Below, piece by piece: positions 53,601 through 63,400 of a stretch of 64,000 nt of DNA (position 1 is the first letter of the stretch; each line of letters begins with the position of its first letter). The DNA is from Clostridia bacterium (GTDB lineage Bacteria > Bacillota > Clostridia > Christensenellales > UBA1242), in assembly GCA_017541375.1 (NCBI GenBank), contig JAFXZE010000006.1, positions 102,125 through 166,124 of the forward strand. Reading direction: 5' to 3'. The notes under the pieces are model-generated. The model did no database searches and was not told the origin of the DNA. It worked only from the letters and a program-made list of their open reading frames with translations. The position numbers and the translations under genes were made by a program.

Positions 53601-54095
53601 TCTTCTATGAAGGGGAGAGACCATGCAGTAGCTGCATTAGAATTTAGCGGTGGTATAAAAGCGGCTGGAGCTCAAATTATAACAGATGCATCTGGCGCGC
53701 CTATGAAAGATTCTGATGGTAATGATATTACGAAAGAGTCACGTTATGTTAATGGCACTACCGCTAATTTGACGGCCAAGTTCGCTAGCTTGGATCAAGA
53801 TACTCAGGAACAAATAATGAAGGCATCATATGAAAGAGATAGGACTGGAAAAGTAAAATTAGATGCTTCAGGAAATAAAATTGTTGATTATGATAGATTT
53901 GCTAAAGCAATGCAAGGAGCTATGAGTTCTCAAAACACATCCTTAGTGCAAGGCATAAAAGAGGCACTACAGAAGAGCGTAGCTGAGCCTATAAGTAAGG
54001 CTGCTAAAGCAATGAAACAAGAGGCAGAGCAGTCTAGCAAGCGTACCCAAGGCAAAGGCAAAAGCGATGGCAAAGTAGACCCTAATGCAATGTAA
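50604..54095 (+). CDS. VirB6/TrbL-like polytopic membrane protein
   Basis: 1163 residues. Three hydrophobic helices lie near the N-terminus (about 30-48, 82-102 and 125-148), then a large extramembrane part (150-600). A second group of at least four helices runs from about 608 to 745 (IIGFIGSYMILTMLLNLMIG onward, then a FEICVLFVLSPAVVSLMP segment typical of VirB6/TrbL proteins). The tail is long, Ala/Gly-rich and probably cytoplasmic. Tail residues about 888-960 recur in the separate 37006 protein. It is the likely channel component. AGGAGAGG precedes the ATG. Confidence 0.65.
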   Translation: MDLGLVTMMAGFFQDIADWIINAIEDFVSHILYYLQIGFFYIIKAIEGVVKKLVGLDIYYANGEPQNGDIVVGFLQNTTVRDTFISILIAAVFLLLITTFIAILKSEFNEREKGNSKVPIIEGAIKAVVYFAVVPVVCIMGIFVANVVLRMLNSATNRNAASFSNQIFVAAAYDANKLRQPDKYVSAGEKKKIIAQAKKLGYAQRLSNKQSVESYIVDAVEKYFYETMFNKYAHGDTSKNENKYNNNIVAVSNDKIDASRQGLYYYAYDYYQTRNTTNDNPLHEVILVNRQVSILNTGRRDDNYEYDTTFLGGENERYMINNKRFRMYSNIDTSSGSEHITSATPKYVIDNQDNLSFILYSSTENIKNKYPQEGEPQESESQEEDKNWSITTAVSNMTPEKGDEITDLYNTYNFYSTYSKTKELKNIIDIEGLSDANDKEKVQAYIDSICMLVVTMPAQPDRNDAAFAANNDDIGNYHYYVGDEKVIVSPVDDKKGSETIQVGQNNIEFIYHKQMQESGQWKRHIDGSAYYGYRLLNQGDVDANRKDKESDLVWYYEIGRLEGLNVVIKTVPDFTEPNYDNSDYAFWADFIDQKMRVGDLDPTIMDDVDFYYLLRDYNFIIGFIGSYMILTMLLNLMIGVMQRIFEICVLFVLSPAVVSLMPLDNGEKYKMWRGEFIKRVFSAYGPILGMNLAIMVLEMIQSSSITLFPTGGSMNTIYNDIINILFIFTALVCIKSITKLVSSFVGSSALDDGEQTAKAVKDLGMKTVGQLSSAAAIPGRAAKNLLNAYGNHKDSNETVNTGYFGKNDKGEDVFLTKEQYDKLDDDKKENFTRGDVALATAGKDARKSMRAAAAAAGYETRSSRLAMDMGTGIVRAHATTAAGLIDTVWDDEKKAKFVKGFGEGSVLGKGVKAYLDDKASKKAIKDKVAEYQTDAKAKDQLNRDNGSHLTTVPGVHDVNLYNNTGGSGAGNAGGGITPGSDTGLGGEADESTRGAARALSSMKGRDHAVAALEFSGGIKAAGAQIITDASGAPMKDSDGNDITKESRYVNGTTANLTAKFASLDQDTQEQIMKASYERDRTGKVKLDASGNKIVDYDRFAKAMQGAMSSQNTSLVQGIKEALQKSVAEPISKAAKAMKQEAEQSSKRTQGKGKSDGKVDPNAM

Positions 54096-54130
54096 TAAAA
54101 AGCAAAGTTAGCTAATCTATAAAGACGAAA

Positions 54131-54155
54131 AAAGTCCTAAAAACGGACTTTTTTT
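54131..54155 (+). terminator. Terminator after the VirB6-like gene
   Basis: AAAGTCC pairs with GGACTTT, then TTTT. Confidence 0.8.
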
Positions 54156-54170
54156 CATTTAAAAAATCAA

Positions 54171-54199
54171 TTGACTAACTATAGCTTTTGTGGTAAAAT
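54171..54199 (+). promoter_or_regulatory. Promoter of the 707-residue orphan
   Basis: TTGACT, 17-bp spacer, TAAAAT. Confidence 0.7.
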
Positions 54200-54223
54200 G
54201 GAAAAAGCAAAAGGAGAAAGAAA

Positions 54224-56347
54224 ATGAGGATATTATATGATACATCGGGTGTGGGCAGTCACACTTATCACGACCGTCCGAGGGTAGGCGACACGATAAC
54301 CGACATAGACTGGAATTGGGACTGGAGTAGGCTAGGTGAGGACGATCTCAACAGGCTAAATAGACAAATTGAGGGCGTAAAGCGTAGTGTAGCCAACACA
54401 CATGACTGGTTGCTTGCTAGCCCTCGCGTGCAGTGGTTAGAGAGGGTAGCTCATTATGTGAGTCACGATATACCAGAGAGATATAATAATAGTAGAGACA
54501 GTAAAGCGGGGCTAGTGTATTGGTTGAAAAAAAACCGAGAAGGTTTGCTGCTATATAAAATCTACAGCTGGACGGCGCTTAGCCTATTTATTGCCGATGT
54601 AATTGAGTATTCTAAGAAACTATATCATCTCCTCTTTGATGAATACGGAGTAAAAGATATGCTCTGGGATAAAAAAAAGAAGAGTATTCGTCTAAATAAC
54701 TTTGACCGGATGGTCGAGATAGATAGAGACGGTAATGTGAATACACTGTTTGAGGGAATTGAGTTTAATACTTTGCCAACAAGAAGCCTAACTGATAGAT
54801 TATTACTAAGAAAAAAACCTACCCCCACACCAAAATATGGTCCAATTGCCATGAATATTGACCTAGATGCTTTTGATGTAAAAGAGCAAAACAAAATCAA
54901 GAAACTATTTAATGATAAAAAGTACAAAAAAGATATACCAGAGTATTTAGCTGCCATGATGGATAGGACACTAGAACTTAATAGTGTAGTGATATTGACG
55001 AGTAATGCCCCAGAGGCTAAAGATATTTGCAAAGCTAATGTCGGCGGACGAATCACAGGCAAGTTGTGTATCAACGCCAATAATGGCCAATACATCGCTG
55101 TACCCAATAAGGATGGCACAATGCATGTGCTCCGTGATAAAAGGATAGATGATGAACTCACTCATGGAATTCTCGATATTTTTAAACCAAAAGAAATTAG
55201 TCCTGGAGTATTTGGCCCATCGCAATTTTTTGCGAGTATGTGCATGGGATTCAATTCAAAAGTTGAGGCTCATGTAAAAGATAAAAACGGCACAGTCAAT
55301 ACTGTAGAAGTAGGCTATACATGGAAAATTAAAGTGGTAGATAAGAATGGTGAAGTACACGAATTACCGGTATTGCCACATGACTATAATACACTTCCAC
55401 CTGCAAAGCAGAAAGAATGTTTAGACGGTATGGCTGAAAAATATAACGCAGTGTCTTGGAAAGAGTGTCAAAGCATCCATTTTGTACCTGATTTGGATAA
55501 AGATATTTCACAACTCGATCCTCAAGAAGTGGCTGATATTTATGAAAAGATAAGTAATAGTGGTATGGCGGAGTTGTTGCTATCTATCGACGATATTTTA
55601 TGTAGTGGGGCTGGTGCAACATTGTCACCAGACTTTGGAACAGCTTTTTATAAAGCAGGTATGCAGCCCAACGGTAAAGGAGGCTTTAGTATAGTGCCAC
55701 CAGAGTGTAGCTCTATTCGAGGGGCTGTAAGAATTGCTGCCGAAATGGGGCTAAGTTTACAGACAATAGCTAAAGACCCAGCAGATGTAAAGAGCGTCAC
55801 TATGAAATTTAATGCAAGTGGAAATCCTGATTTGAATGCGAGTGGAGAAGTTATTCTTGTAGATAGTGATGGTAACGAAGTAGACTATGATGACGTCGAT
55901 GTATATAAACTGCTAAGTTTCTTGGGTAATCCAGAGGCTATGACAATACCAGTACGCACTAAGAAACTAAGAGGACAACTAAGTGGATGGATAGCACGTA
56001 ACCCTAGAATGAGTCAACTATACTGGTTGCAGGAAATGCAACGAAGTCAATTTTTGAATCAGCAAAACATGTTGCATCCTACGCTCAAGCCTGAGGATAC
56101 TACACTCAAGACTAACAAAAAGAGTAAGCTTACGCTCATTGGGCGCAATGCTATTGCAGAACGCAAGGCTGGTTTCTCGTTCTGGAAATGGCTTTTCGAG
56201 CCTAAAGGAACGGCAGCTAGTAAAGACCTATTCCATAGAATTGGTACAAAGATTCATTTAGGGGGTGGAGTAGGAAAAGAGCAAAAAGAAAGCGGACAAG
56301 AATATGCAAATAAACGAACAGTGGAAACATATAATAAGACTCGATAA
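54224..56347 (+). CDS. 707-residue protein of unknown function in the secretion-like locus
   Basis: No family is recognised. The N-terminus is Trp/Asp-rich (DIDWNWDWSRLGEDD) with a possible short hydrophobic segment near 110-125. There is no signal peptide. A beta-rich middle (about 205-400) and a basic C-terminus (KKSKLTLIGRNAIAERKAG) follow. Size and place suggest an intracellular component or a substrate of the secretion apparatus, but that is only positional inference. It has its own promoter, an AAGGAG site and its own terminator. Confidence 0.6.
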   Translation: MRILYDTSGVGSHTYHDRPRVGDTITDIDWNWDWSRLGEDDLNRLNRQIEGVKRSVANTHDWLLASPRVQWLERVAHYVSHDIPERYNNSRDSKAGLVYWLKKNREGLLLYKIYSWTALSLFIADVIEYSKKLYHLLFDEYGVKDMLWDKKKKSIRLNNFDRMVEIDRDGNVNTLFEGIEFNTLPTRSLTDRLLLRKKPTPTPKYGPIAMNIDLDAFDVKEQNKIKKLFNDKKYKKDIPEYLAAMMDRTLELNSVVILTSNAPEAKDICKANVGGRITGKLCINANNGQYIAVPNKDGTMHVLRDKRIDDELTHGILDIFKPKEISPGVFGPSQFFASMCMGFNSKVEAHVKDKNGTVNTVEVGYTWKIKVVDKNGEVHELPVLPHDYNTLPPAKQKECLDGMAEKYNAVSWKECQSIHFVPDLDKDISQLDPQEVADIYEKISNSGMAELLLSIDDILCSGAGATLSPDFGTAFYKAGMQPNGKGGFSIVPPECSSIRGAVRIAAEMGLSLQTIAKDPADVKSVTMKFNASGNPDLNASGEVILVDSDGNEVDYDDVDVYKLLSFLGNPEAMTIPVRTKKLRGQLSGWIARNPRMSQLYWLQEMQRSQFLNQQNMLHPTLKPEDTTLKTNKKSKLTLIGRNAIAERKAGFSFWKWLFEPKGTAASKDLFHRIGTKIHLGGGVGKEQKESGQEYANKRTVETYNKTR

Positions 56348-56351
56348 TAAA

Positions 56352-56381
56352 AATTCTACCCTCATGGGGTAGTTTTTATTT
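56352..56381 (+). terminator. Terminator at the end of the secretion-like locus
   Basis: CTACCC pairs with GGGTAG (loop TCATG), then TTTTTA. Confidence 0.75.
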
Positions 56382-56420
56382 AAATTTAGCCCAAATTTGG
56401 AAAAAAAATCAAAATATGTG

Positions 56421-56449
56421 TTGACAATAAACCGCGCTTGTGTTATACT
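56421..56449 (+). promoter_or_regulatory. Sigma-A promoter of rpoBC
   Basis: TTGACA, 17-bp spacer, TATACT. It gives a leader of about 210 nt. Confidence 0.85.
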
Positions 56450-56540
56450 AAAACAACTATTATATCATGTTATTGTGTGGTGTGGGTGGTCAAATAATGT
56501 CAACTCAAAAATTGTGTAAAATGAATTAAAATTTGATAAT

Positions 56541-56615
56541 GGTGATGTATTTCACCAAAAAAGGTGCTGAAGAAAAAAGCTAGTTTTGCTTTTGTTGTGT
56601 TTTTCGGCACTTTTT
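56541..56615 (+). promoter_or_regulatory. Attenuator-like hairpins in the rpoB leader
   Basis: A small hairpin (GGTGA/TCACC, 56541-56556) precedes a terminator-like stem (GTGCTGAA 56564-56571 with TTCGGCAC 56603-56610), followed by TTTTT. CACC of the first can instead pair with GGTG of the second, so the two are mutually exclusive. Together they could regulate entry into rpoB. Confidence 0.5.
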
Positions 56616-56666
56616 CCACGTTTTCATGGTAATGAATTATAGTGAATTTATCAATAGGAGAAGGAA

Positions 56667-59600
56667 ATGCCAGCAAATAATCAACCTAAAAACACCGCTT
56701 TAAACCTAAAGAAAGTGATGTGTGGAAAAACTGAGCGTGTGTCTTTTGCTAGAGTAAAAGAACCAATAGAGCTCCCTTACTTAGTAGCTATCCAAAAAGA
56801 CACTTATAAAGAATTTTTGGAGCACGGAATAGGGGAAACAATTGCGGAGTTTTCACCAATTGAAGATTTTAGTGGTAAGGCGGAGCTGCAATTTTTGGAT
56901 TACTACATTGACTATAGTGCAGTAAAATACCCTGTAGATGAGTGCCGTAGAAGGGCTCTAAATTATGAAGCTCCAATCAGGGTAAACGCTAGGTTAATTA
57001 ACAAAGAGACTGGAGAAGCTATCGAACAAAATGTGCTACTCGGTAATGTGCCATTGATGACGCAACATGGCTCATTCTTAATTAGTGGAGTTGACCGTGT
57101 AATAGTAAGCCAGATTGTGCGTAGCCCTAGTGTATACTATGAAGCAGTTGATGATAAAAACACTGGTAAGACCACATATACCGCTAGCCTAAACCCAACG
57201 AGAGGTATGTGGCTTGAGTTTGAGCAAACCCAGAAAGATACAATCCGCGTGATTATGGATAGATCAGTAAAAGTTTCTGCTGGTATTTTACTCAAAGGTT
57301 TAGGTTTGGGAAGTGACAAGACAATTGCCGCTCTTTTTGGCAATCATCCACTAATACTCAATACTCTAGATCAAGAGCCTCAAAAGACTGAGGAAGAGGC
57401 ACTACTTGAGCTATCTAAAAAGCTAAAACCAAGCGAATTACCTAGTGCGGAAGCTATTAAGACATTTATATTTAACACATTCTTTACTAACCTTAGATAT
57501 GATCTAGCAAAAGTAGGTAGATATAAGTTTAACAAAAAACTCAACCTTTGCAATCGTCTACCAGGATTAACTTTAGCAGAAGACTTGGAGTTAGCTGATG
57601 GCACAAAACTTGAGAAAGGCACAGAGATTACGGAAGATCAAGCTGCAGCTATTCAAAACAGCGGTATAAACGAAGTTTGGGTAGAACTTGACAATGGTAA
57701 AAAACACTTTATGCGTGGAAACAACCGCGTGGCACTCGATTCTCTAATTAAGTGCAATCCTCGTGATTATGGAATATATGAGTTGGTTCACTATCCAACT
57801 TTGAAAGAGCTTTGGAAAGGAGCAAAGACCAAGGAGGCAAAGCTAGAGATTGTAAAAGAAAATGCAGAAGCACTTATTAATCGTCACATTGTAATAGATG
57901 ACATTTTAGCTTCAATCAGCTATCTACTCGACCTTACTGATGGAATAGGGAATGTGGATGAGATTGACCACCTAGCTAATAGACGAGTAAGTAGTGTGGG
58001 GGAATTAGTAAACATTGCACTCCATTCAGGTATGGCAAAACTAGCTACATTTGCTCGAGAGAGTATGCAAGGTCAAGATCTGACTCAAGCTAGCCCAAGC
58101 ACAATCATCAATGCTCGACATGTAAACAAAGCCTTGCTAGACTTTATGAAGACAAGTCCATTATCACAAAGTATGGATCAGGTAAATCCACTTAGTGAAC
58201 TTACTCAAAAGCGTAAGACTAGTGCCGTAGGACCAAGGGGAGTTAGCAAGCAGCGAGCTGGTCTTGAGGTGCGTGATATTCACTATACTCACTACGGTCG
58301 AATATGTGCTATTGAGACCCCAGAAGGTCAGTCAATTGGTCTAATTAACTCACTAGCTACATACTCGCGTCTTAATGAATATGGGTTCTTAGAGGCTCCT
58401 TACAAAAAAGTAGATAAAAAGACTGGTAAAGTGACTAATGAGGTCGTTTACTTGATGGCGGATGTTGAGGAGAAAAATAAGATTGCTCCAGCGGTAGAGC
58501 CATTAGATGAAGAAGGGCGCTTTGTAAACAAAACCATTGTATGTAGATATAAAGACAGGTTTATCGAGATCCCTAGAGAAGATGTGGACTATGTTGATGT
58601 TTCCCCTCGTCAGATGATGAGTGTAGCGACTTCGTGTATTCCGTTCCTAGAAAACGACGACTCAGCCCGTGCATTGCTTGGTTCTAACATGCAGCGTCAG
58701 GCTGTGCCTCTTATCACAACTGAGGCGCCCATGGTAGGTACTGGTATGGAGTACCGTGTGGCTCGTGATAGTGGAGCGTTAGTACTGAGTGAAACTGACG
58801 GTGTGGTAAAATATATGGATTCTCGCGAAATCCGCATTGAAGACCCAGAAGGACAGTTACATACATATCACCTAACAAAGTTTGCTAAAACTACGAAAGA
58901 TACATGTTTAAACCAGAAACCTATTGTAAAAGTAGGTGATAAGGTCAAAAAAGGCGAGGCAATTGCAGATGGATTGTCAACTAGCAATGGTGAGTTGGCT
59001 TTGGGAAAAGACGTATTAGTAGCCTTTATGAACTGGGAAGGATACAACTACGAAGATGCGATACTAATCAACGAAAGATTGGTAAAAGAAGATGTATTTA
59101 CATCTATTACGCTTAAGGTAGAAGATATCAAGTGTAGGGCAACCAAGCTTGGTAACGAGGAAATCACTCGAGACATTCCTAACCTTGGTGAAGATGCACT
59201 TAAAAACCTAGATGAAAATGGTATCATTAGAGTGGGTGCTGAGGTGCGTCCTGGGGATATACTTGTTGGTAAGGTTACTCCTAAGGGAGAAACAGAACTT
59301 ACTCCAGAAGAGAGACTGCTTAGAGCGATTTTTGGAGAGAAGTCTCGAGAGGTAAGAGATACCAGTTTGCGTGTGCCACACGGGCGTGGCGGAGTGGTTG
59401 TAGATGTGCAAATATTTAGTAGGGCAAATAAAGACGAACTCGAAGCTGGTGTAAACATGTTAGTCAAAGTTTACATTGCCCAAAAGAGGAAGATTTCAGT
59501 CGGAGACAAAATGTCTGGTCGTCACGGTAACAAGGGTATTGTATCTAGGATTGTGCCTAGTGAAGACATGCCTTTTATGTCAAATGGTCAACCTGTAGAT

Positions 59601-60392
59601 GTTGTGCTAAACCCATTGGGTGTGCCAAGTCGTATGAACATAGGACAGTTACTTGAGGTGCACTTAGGACGAGTTGCCAAAGTGTTAGGCTGGAAAGTTG
59701 CTACTCCCGTATTTGATGGAGCTACAGAGCAGCAAATCAGCCAGTTATATAGAGAAAATGGGCTCGAAGAAGACGCTAAGATGGTGCTGTATGATGGTCG
59801 TACAGGTGAGCCCTTTGACAACCGTGTAACGGTCGGTTATATGCATATGATAAAACTTACCCACATGGTAGATAACAAGATGCACGCTCGTAGTATAGGA
59901 CCATATGCCCTAGTTACAGCGCAACCTCTTGGAGGACAGGCAATGTTTGGTGGTCAGAAGTTCTCGGAGATGGACGTTTGGGCACTAGAGGGTTATGGAG
60001 CAGCAAATCTACTACAAGAAATGCTCACAATAAAGAGTGATGACGTAACAGGTAGAACTAAGGTTTATGAATCAATCGTAAAAGGGTTGCCTATTGCTGA
60101 GCCCGGTATTCCAGAATCATTTAAGGTATTGGTAAAAGAGCTGGAGTCATTAGGGCTGGATATCAAGATACTTACCGAAGATGCTAGGGAAATTGAGATG
60201 GGTGAATTGTCTACCGAAGAGATTGATGTGCCTGTATTTAATAAAGATAACAAACCTACCGATGAGATTGAGCTTAACTTTGATGACATCGAAGATGAGA
60301 CTAATGGTAGCGTAATTTCTGAAAATGAGTTTAACGAGCTGAGTAAAGATGCGTTTAATGCAGACAACTTATTTGATGATTTTGACGAATAG
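56667..60392 (+). CDS. rpoB: RNA polymerase beta subunit
   Basis: 1241 residues. All conserved regions are present, for example VSQIVRSPSVYY, the rifampicin-pocket region near residues 500-540 (SPLSQSMDQVNPLSELTQKRK), ALGKDVLVAFMNWEGYNYED, and the C-terminal GGQKFSEMDVWALEGYGA. It forms half of the active-site cleft. AGGAGAAGG precedes the ATG. rplKAJL, normally just upstream, is absent, so it depends on its own promoter. Confidence 0.98.
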   Translation: MPANNQPKNTALNLKKVMCGKTERVSFARVKEPIELPYLVAIQKDTYKEFLEHGIGETIAEFSPIEDFSGKAELQFLDYYIDYSAVKYPVDECRRRALNYEAPIRVNARLINKETGEAIEQNVLLGNVPLMTQHGSFLISGVDRVIVSQIVRSPSVYYEAVDDKNTGKTTYTASLNPTRGMWLEFEQTQKDTIRVIMDRSVKVSAGILLKGLGLGSDKTIAALFGNHPLILNTLDQEPQKTEEEALLELSKKLKPSELPSAEAIKTFIFNTFFTNLRYDLAKVGRYKFNKKLNLCNRLPGLTLAEDLELADGTKLEKGTEITEDQAAAIQNSGINEVWVELDNGKKHFMRGNNRVALDSLIKCNPRDYGIYELVHYPTLKELWKGAKTKEAKLEIVKENAEALINRHIVIDDILASISYLLDLTDGIGNVDEIDHLANRRVSSVGELVNIALHSGMAKLATFARESMQGQDLTQASPSTIINARHVNKALLDFMKTSPLSQSMDQVNPLSELTQKRKTSAVGPRGVSKQRAGLEVRDIHYTHYGRICAIETPEGQSIGLINSLATYSRLNEYGFLEAPYKKVDKKTGKVTNEVVYLMADVEEKNKIAPAVEPLDEEGRFVNKTIVCRYKDRFIEIPREDVDYVDVSPRQMMSVATSCIPFLENDDSARALLGSNMQRQAVPLITTEAPMVGTGMEYRVARDSGALVLSETDGVVKYMDSREIRIEDPEGQLHTYHLTKFAKTTKDTCLNQKPIVKVGDKVKKGEAIADGLSTSNGELALGKDVLVAFMNWEGYNYEDAILINERLVKEDVFTSITLKVEDIKCRATKLGNEEITRDIPNLGEDALKNLDENGIIRVGAEVRPGDILVGKVTPKGETELTPEERLLRAIFGEKSREVRDTSLRVPHGRGGVVVDVQIFSRANKDELEAGVNMLVKVYIAQKRKISVGDKMSGRHGNKGIVSRIVPSEDMPFMSNGQPVDVVLNPLGVPSRMNIGQLLEVHLGRVAKVLGWKVATPVFDGATEQQISQLYRENGLEEDAKMVLYDGRTGEPFDNRVTVGYMHMIKLTHMVDNKMHARSIGPYALVTAQPLGGQAMFGGQKFSEMDVWALEGYGAANLLQEMLTIKSDDVTGRTKVYESIVKGLPIAEPGIPESFKVLVKELESLGLDIKILTEDAREIEMGELSTEEIDVPVFNKDNKPTDEIELNFDDIEDETNGSVISENEFNELSKDAFNADNLFDDFDE

Positions 60393-60404
60393 GAGTGTGA
60401 AAGG

Positions 60405-63400
60405 ATGTTTGAATTAAAAAACTTTGACTCAATAAAGATTGGGTTAGCTTCTCCAGAAAAGATAAGAGAATGGTCTCACGGAGAAGTAACAAAACCAGAA
60501 ACTATAAACTATCGTACCCTCAAACCAGAAACAAATGGTTTGTTTTGCGAGCGCATTTTTGGACCTTGTAAAGACTTTGAGTGTCACTGTGGAAAGTATA
60601 AACGTGTTAGATACAAAGGACACCATTGTGAAAAGTGTGGGGTAGAGATTACTCGTAGTAAAGTGCGTCGTGAGCGTATGGGACATATTGAACTTGCTAC
60701 TCCAGTATCTCATATTTGGTTTGTACGAGGGGGTACAAGTAGGCTAGGAAGTATCCTCGAGATGACTGCTAAAAACCTTGAGCAAGTGCTCTACTACGCT
60801 AGTTATATTGTCCTCAACCCAGGTATAACAAACTTTGAGTACAAGCAAGTGATAACCGATAAAGAATATCGTGATGCTCTAGCTCAGTATGGAACTGGCT
60901 CATTTAGAGCTGGTATGGGTGCTGAAGCAATTAAGGAGTTACTCGAGCAAATTGACCTAAAGAAAGAAAGTGATGATCTCAAAAAAATTATCCTTACTGC
61001 TAAGGGGCAGAAAAAGCTCAAGGCTATAAAGAAACTTGAGACCGTGGAGGCTTTCTTAAAGAGTGGGAACAATCCACGCTGGATGATACTCGATGTGCTC
61101 CCTGTGTTGCCACCAGACTTGAGACCTATGATTCAGCTGGATGGTGGTAGATTCGCAGCAAGTGACCTAAACGACCTGTATAGACGTGTAATCAACCGAA
61201 ACAACCGCCTTAAAAAACTTATTGAGCTAGCGGCTCCTGATGTAATAGTGAGAAATGAAAAACGTATGCTTCAAGAGGCTGTTGATGCGCTAATTGATAA
61301 CGGTAAGCGTGGTAAGCCAGTACTCGGAGCTAAACAGAGGGAATTAAAATCTCTTACCGCTATGATAAAAGGTAAGCAAGGACGTTTTAGGCAAAATCTA
61401 CTAGGTAAGCGTGTGGATTATTCAGGGCGTTCGGTTATCGTAATCGGGCCAGAATTAAAGCTTTATCAATGTGGTGTGCCAAAAGAAATGGCTCTAGAGC
61501 TATTTAAACCATTTGTAATGCGCAAACTCGTAGAGTTAAACTTTACCCAAAATGTAAAGAGTGCTAAGCGTATGGTGGAGCGTGAGAGACCTGAGGTGTG
61601 GGATATTCTTGAAGATGTTATCAAGGATCACCCAGTAATTCTAGACCGTGCACCTACGCTACACAGACTTTCCTTGCAGGCATTTGAGCCAGTGTTGGTA
61701 GAAGGTAGGGCAATAAAGCTACACCCATTAGTTTGTAAAGGATTTAACGCAGACTTTGATGGTGATACAATGGCTATTCATGTACCTCTATCTATCGAGG
61801 CTAGGACTGAAGCTAGAATGCTGATGCTATCTAGTAACAATATCCTAAAGCCTGCTACCGGAGATCCAATAGTTGTGCCACAACAGGATATTATCTTAGG
61901 TCTATATTATATGACTATGGAAAATCCTGAGGCCAAGGGAGCAGGTTCCATCTTTATGAGTGAGGACGAAGCCATTATGGCAAAAGAGAATGGATATGTC
62001 CATGTGCAGGCGCCTATTCAAGTAAGAAGGACAGCTACTGTTGATGGTAAAACTATATCAGGTAGGGTTTCTACCACTGTTGGTCGTATTCTTCTCAATC
62101 GTTGTGTGCCACAGTGTATCGGTATGGTGGAGCGTAAAACTCCTGAGGATTATCTAAAATATGAAGTTGATTTTGCTATAACCCAAGGTAAGATGGGAGA
62201 CATTGTTAGTAAGACATATTATGCACTAGGTACTAGTGAAACAGCTAAGATGCTAGACAGAATCAAAGAATTTGGTTATAAATATTCTACCCTCAGTGGT
62301 ATTACGATCAATGTATATGATATGCTTATTCCAGAAAACAAGCAAGAGATTATTAAGCAATATAAGGAATATGCTCAAAATAACGAGAAGATGTACATGC
62401 GTGGTTTGATTACTCGAGCTGAAAAAGTAAACAAAAACATTGAGCTATGGAACGAAGCGACAAATATAGTGAAGTCTAAAGTGGTGTCTAACCTTAGTCC
62501 ATTCAACTGTTTAAAGATGATTGTGGCAAGTAAGGCGCGTGGTAATGAAGACCAGATCAACCAGCTAGGTGGAATCCGTGGTATTATTACCAACACATCA
62601 GGTACTAAGGTAGATATCCCTATTACATCATGTTTTAGGGAAGGACTTAGCCCAATAGATTACTTTATGTCGGCTCGTGGTGGTCGAAAAGGTCTAGCTG
62701 ATACGGCGCTTCGTACAGCAGATGCTGGTTACTTAAGCCGTAGGCTAGTAGATATTGCTCACGGAGTAGTTGTGACTGAAGAAGACTGTTTTGCCTCTCT
62801 TGGAGAGTCGATTAAGGGGTTAGTTGTGAGTGACCTAAAGAATGGTGACAACACAATCGAGAGCCTTGAGGGACGAATTAAAGGTAGAGTGGCAGTAAAC
62901 GATGTGGTCGATCCAAAGACCAAAGAAGTAATCGTTCATTCAAACGAACTTATTACTCCTGCGCTTGCTAGTCGAATTGTGGCAGCTGGAATAAAAGAGG
63001 TGGCTATTCGTACACTACTTACTTGTAAGTGTAAGCATGGTGTGTGTGCTAAGTGTTATGGGCGTGATATGGTAAGTACGGGACTTGTCGAAGTGGGAGA
63101 GGCTGTCGGAGTAATAGCCGCTCAATCAGTAGGTGAGCCAGGTACACAGCTTACGATGAACACAAAGCACGCCAGTGGTATTGCGGTCGCTTCCGATATT
63201 ACTCAAGGTCTTCCACGTGTGGAAGAGTTGTTTGAGGCTAGAAAGCCAAATAGTTGCGCTATGATTAGCGAAGTGGGTGGTAAGATAAGCATTACCGATG
63301 TAAACAATCGTAAGTGCGTTACTGTACATACACAAAATGGTGATGTGGAATACTTACTTCCAGCAAAGAGTATAGTAATTGTTGAGGATGGGCAAGTTAT

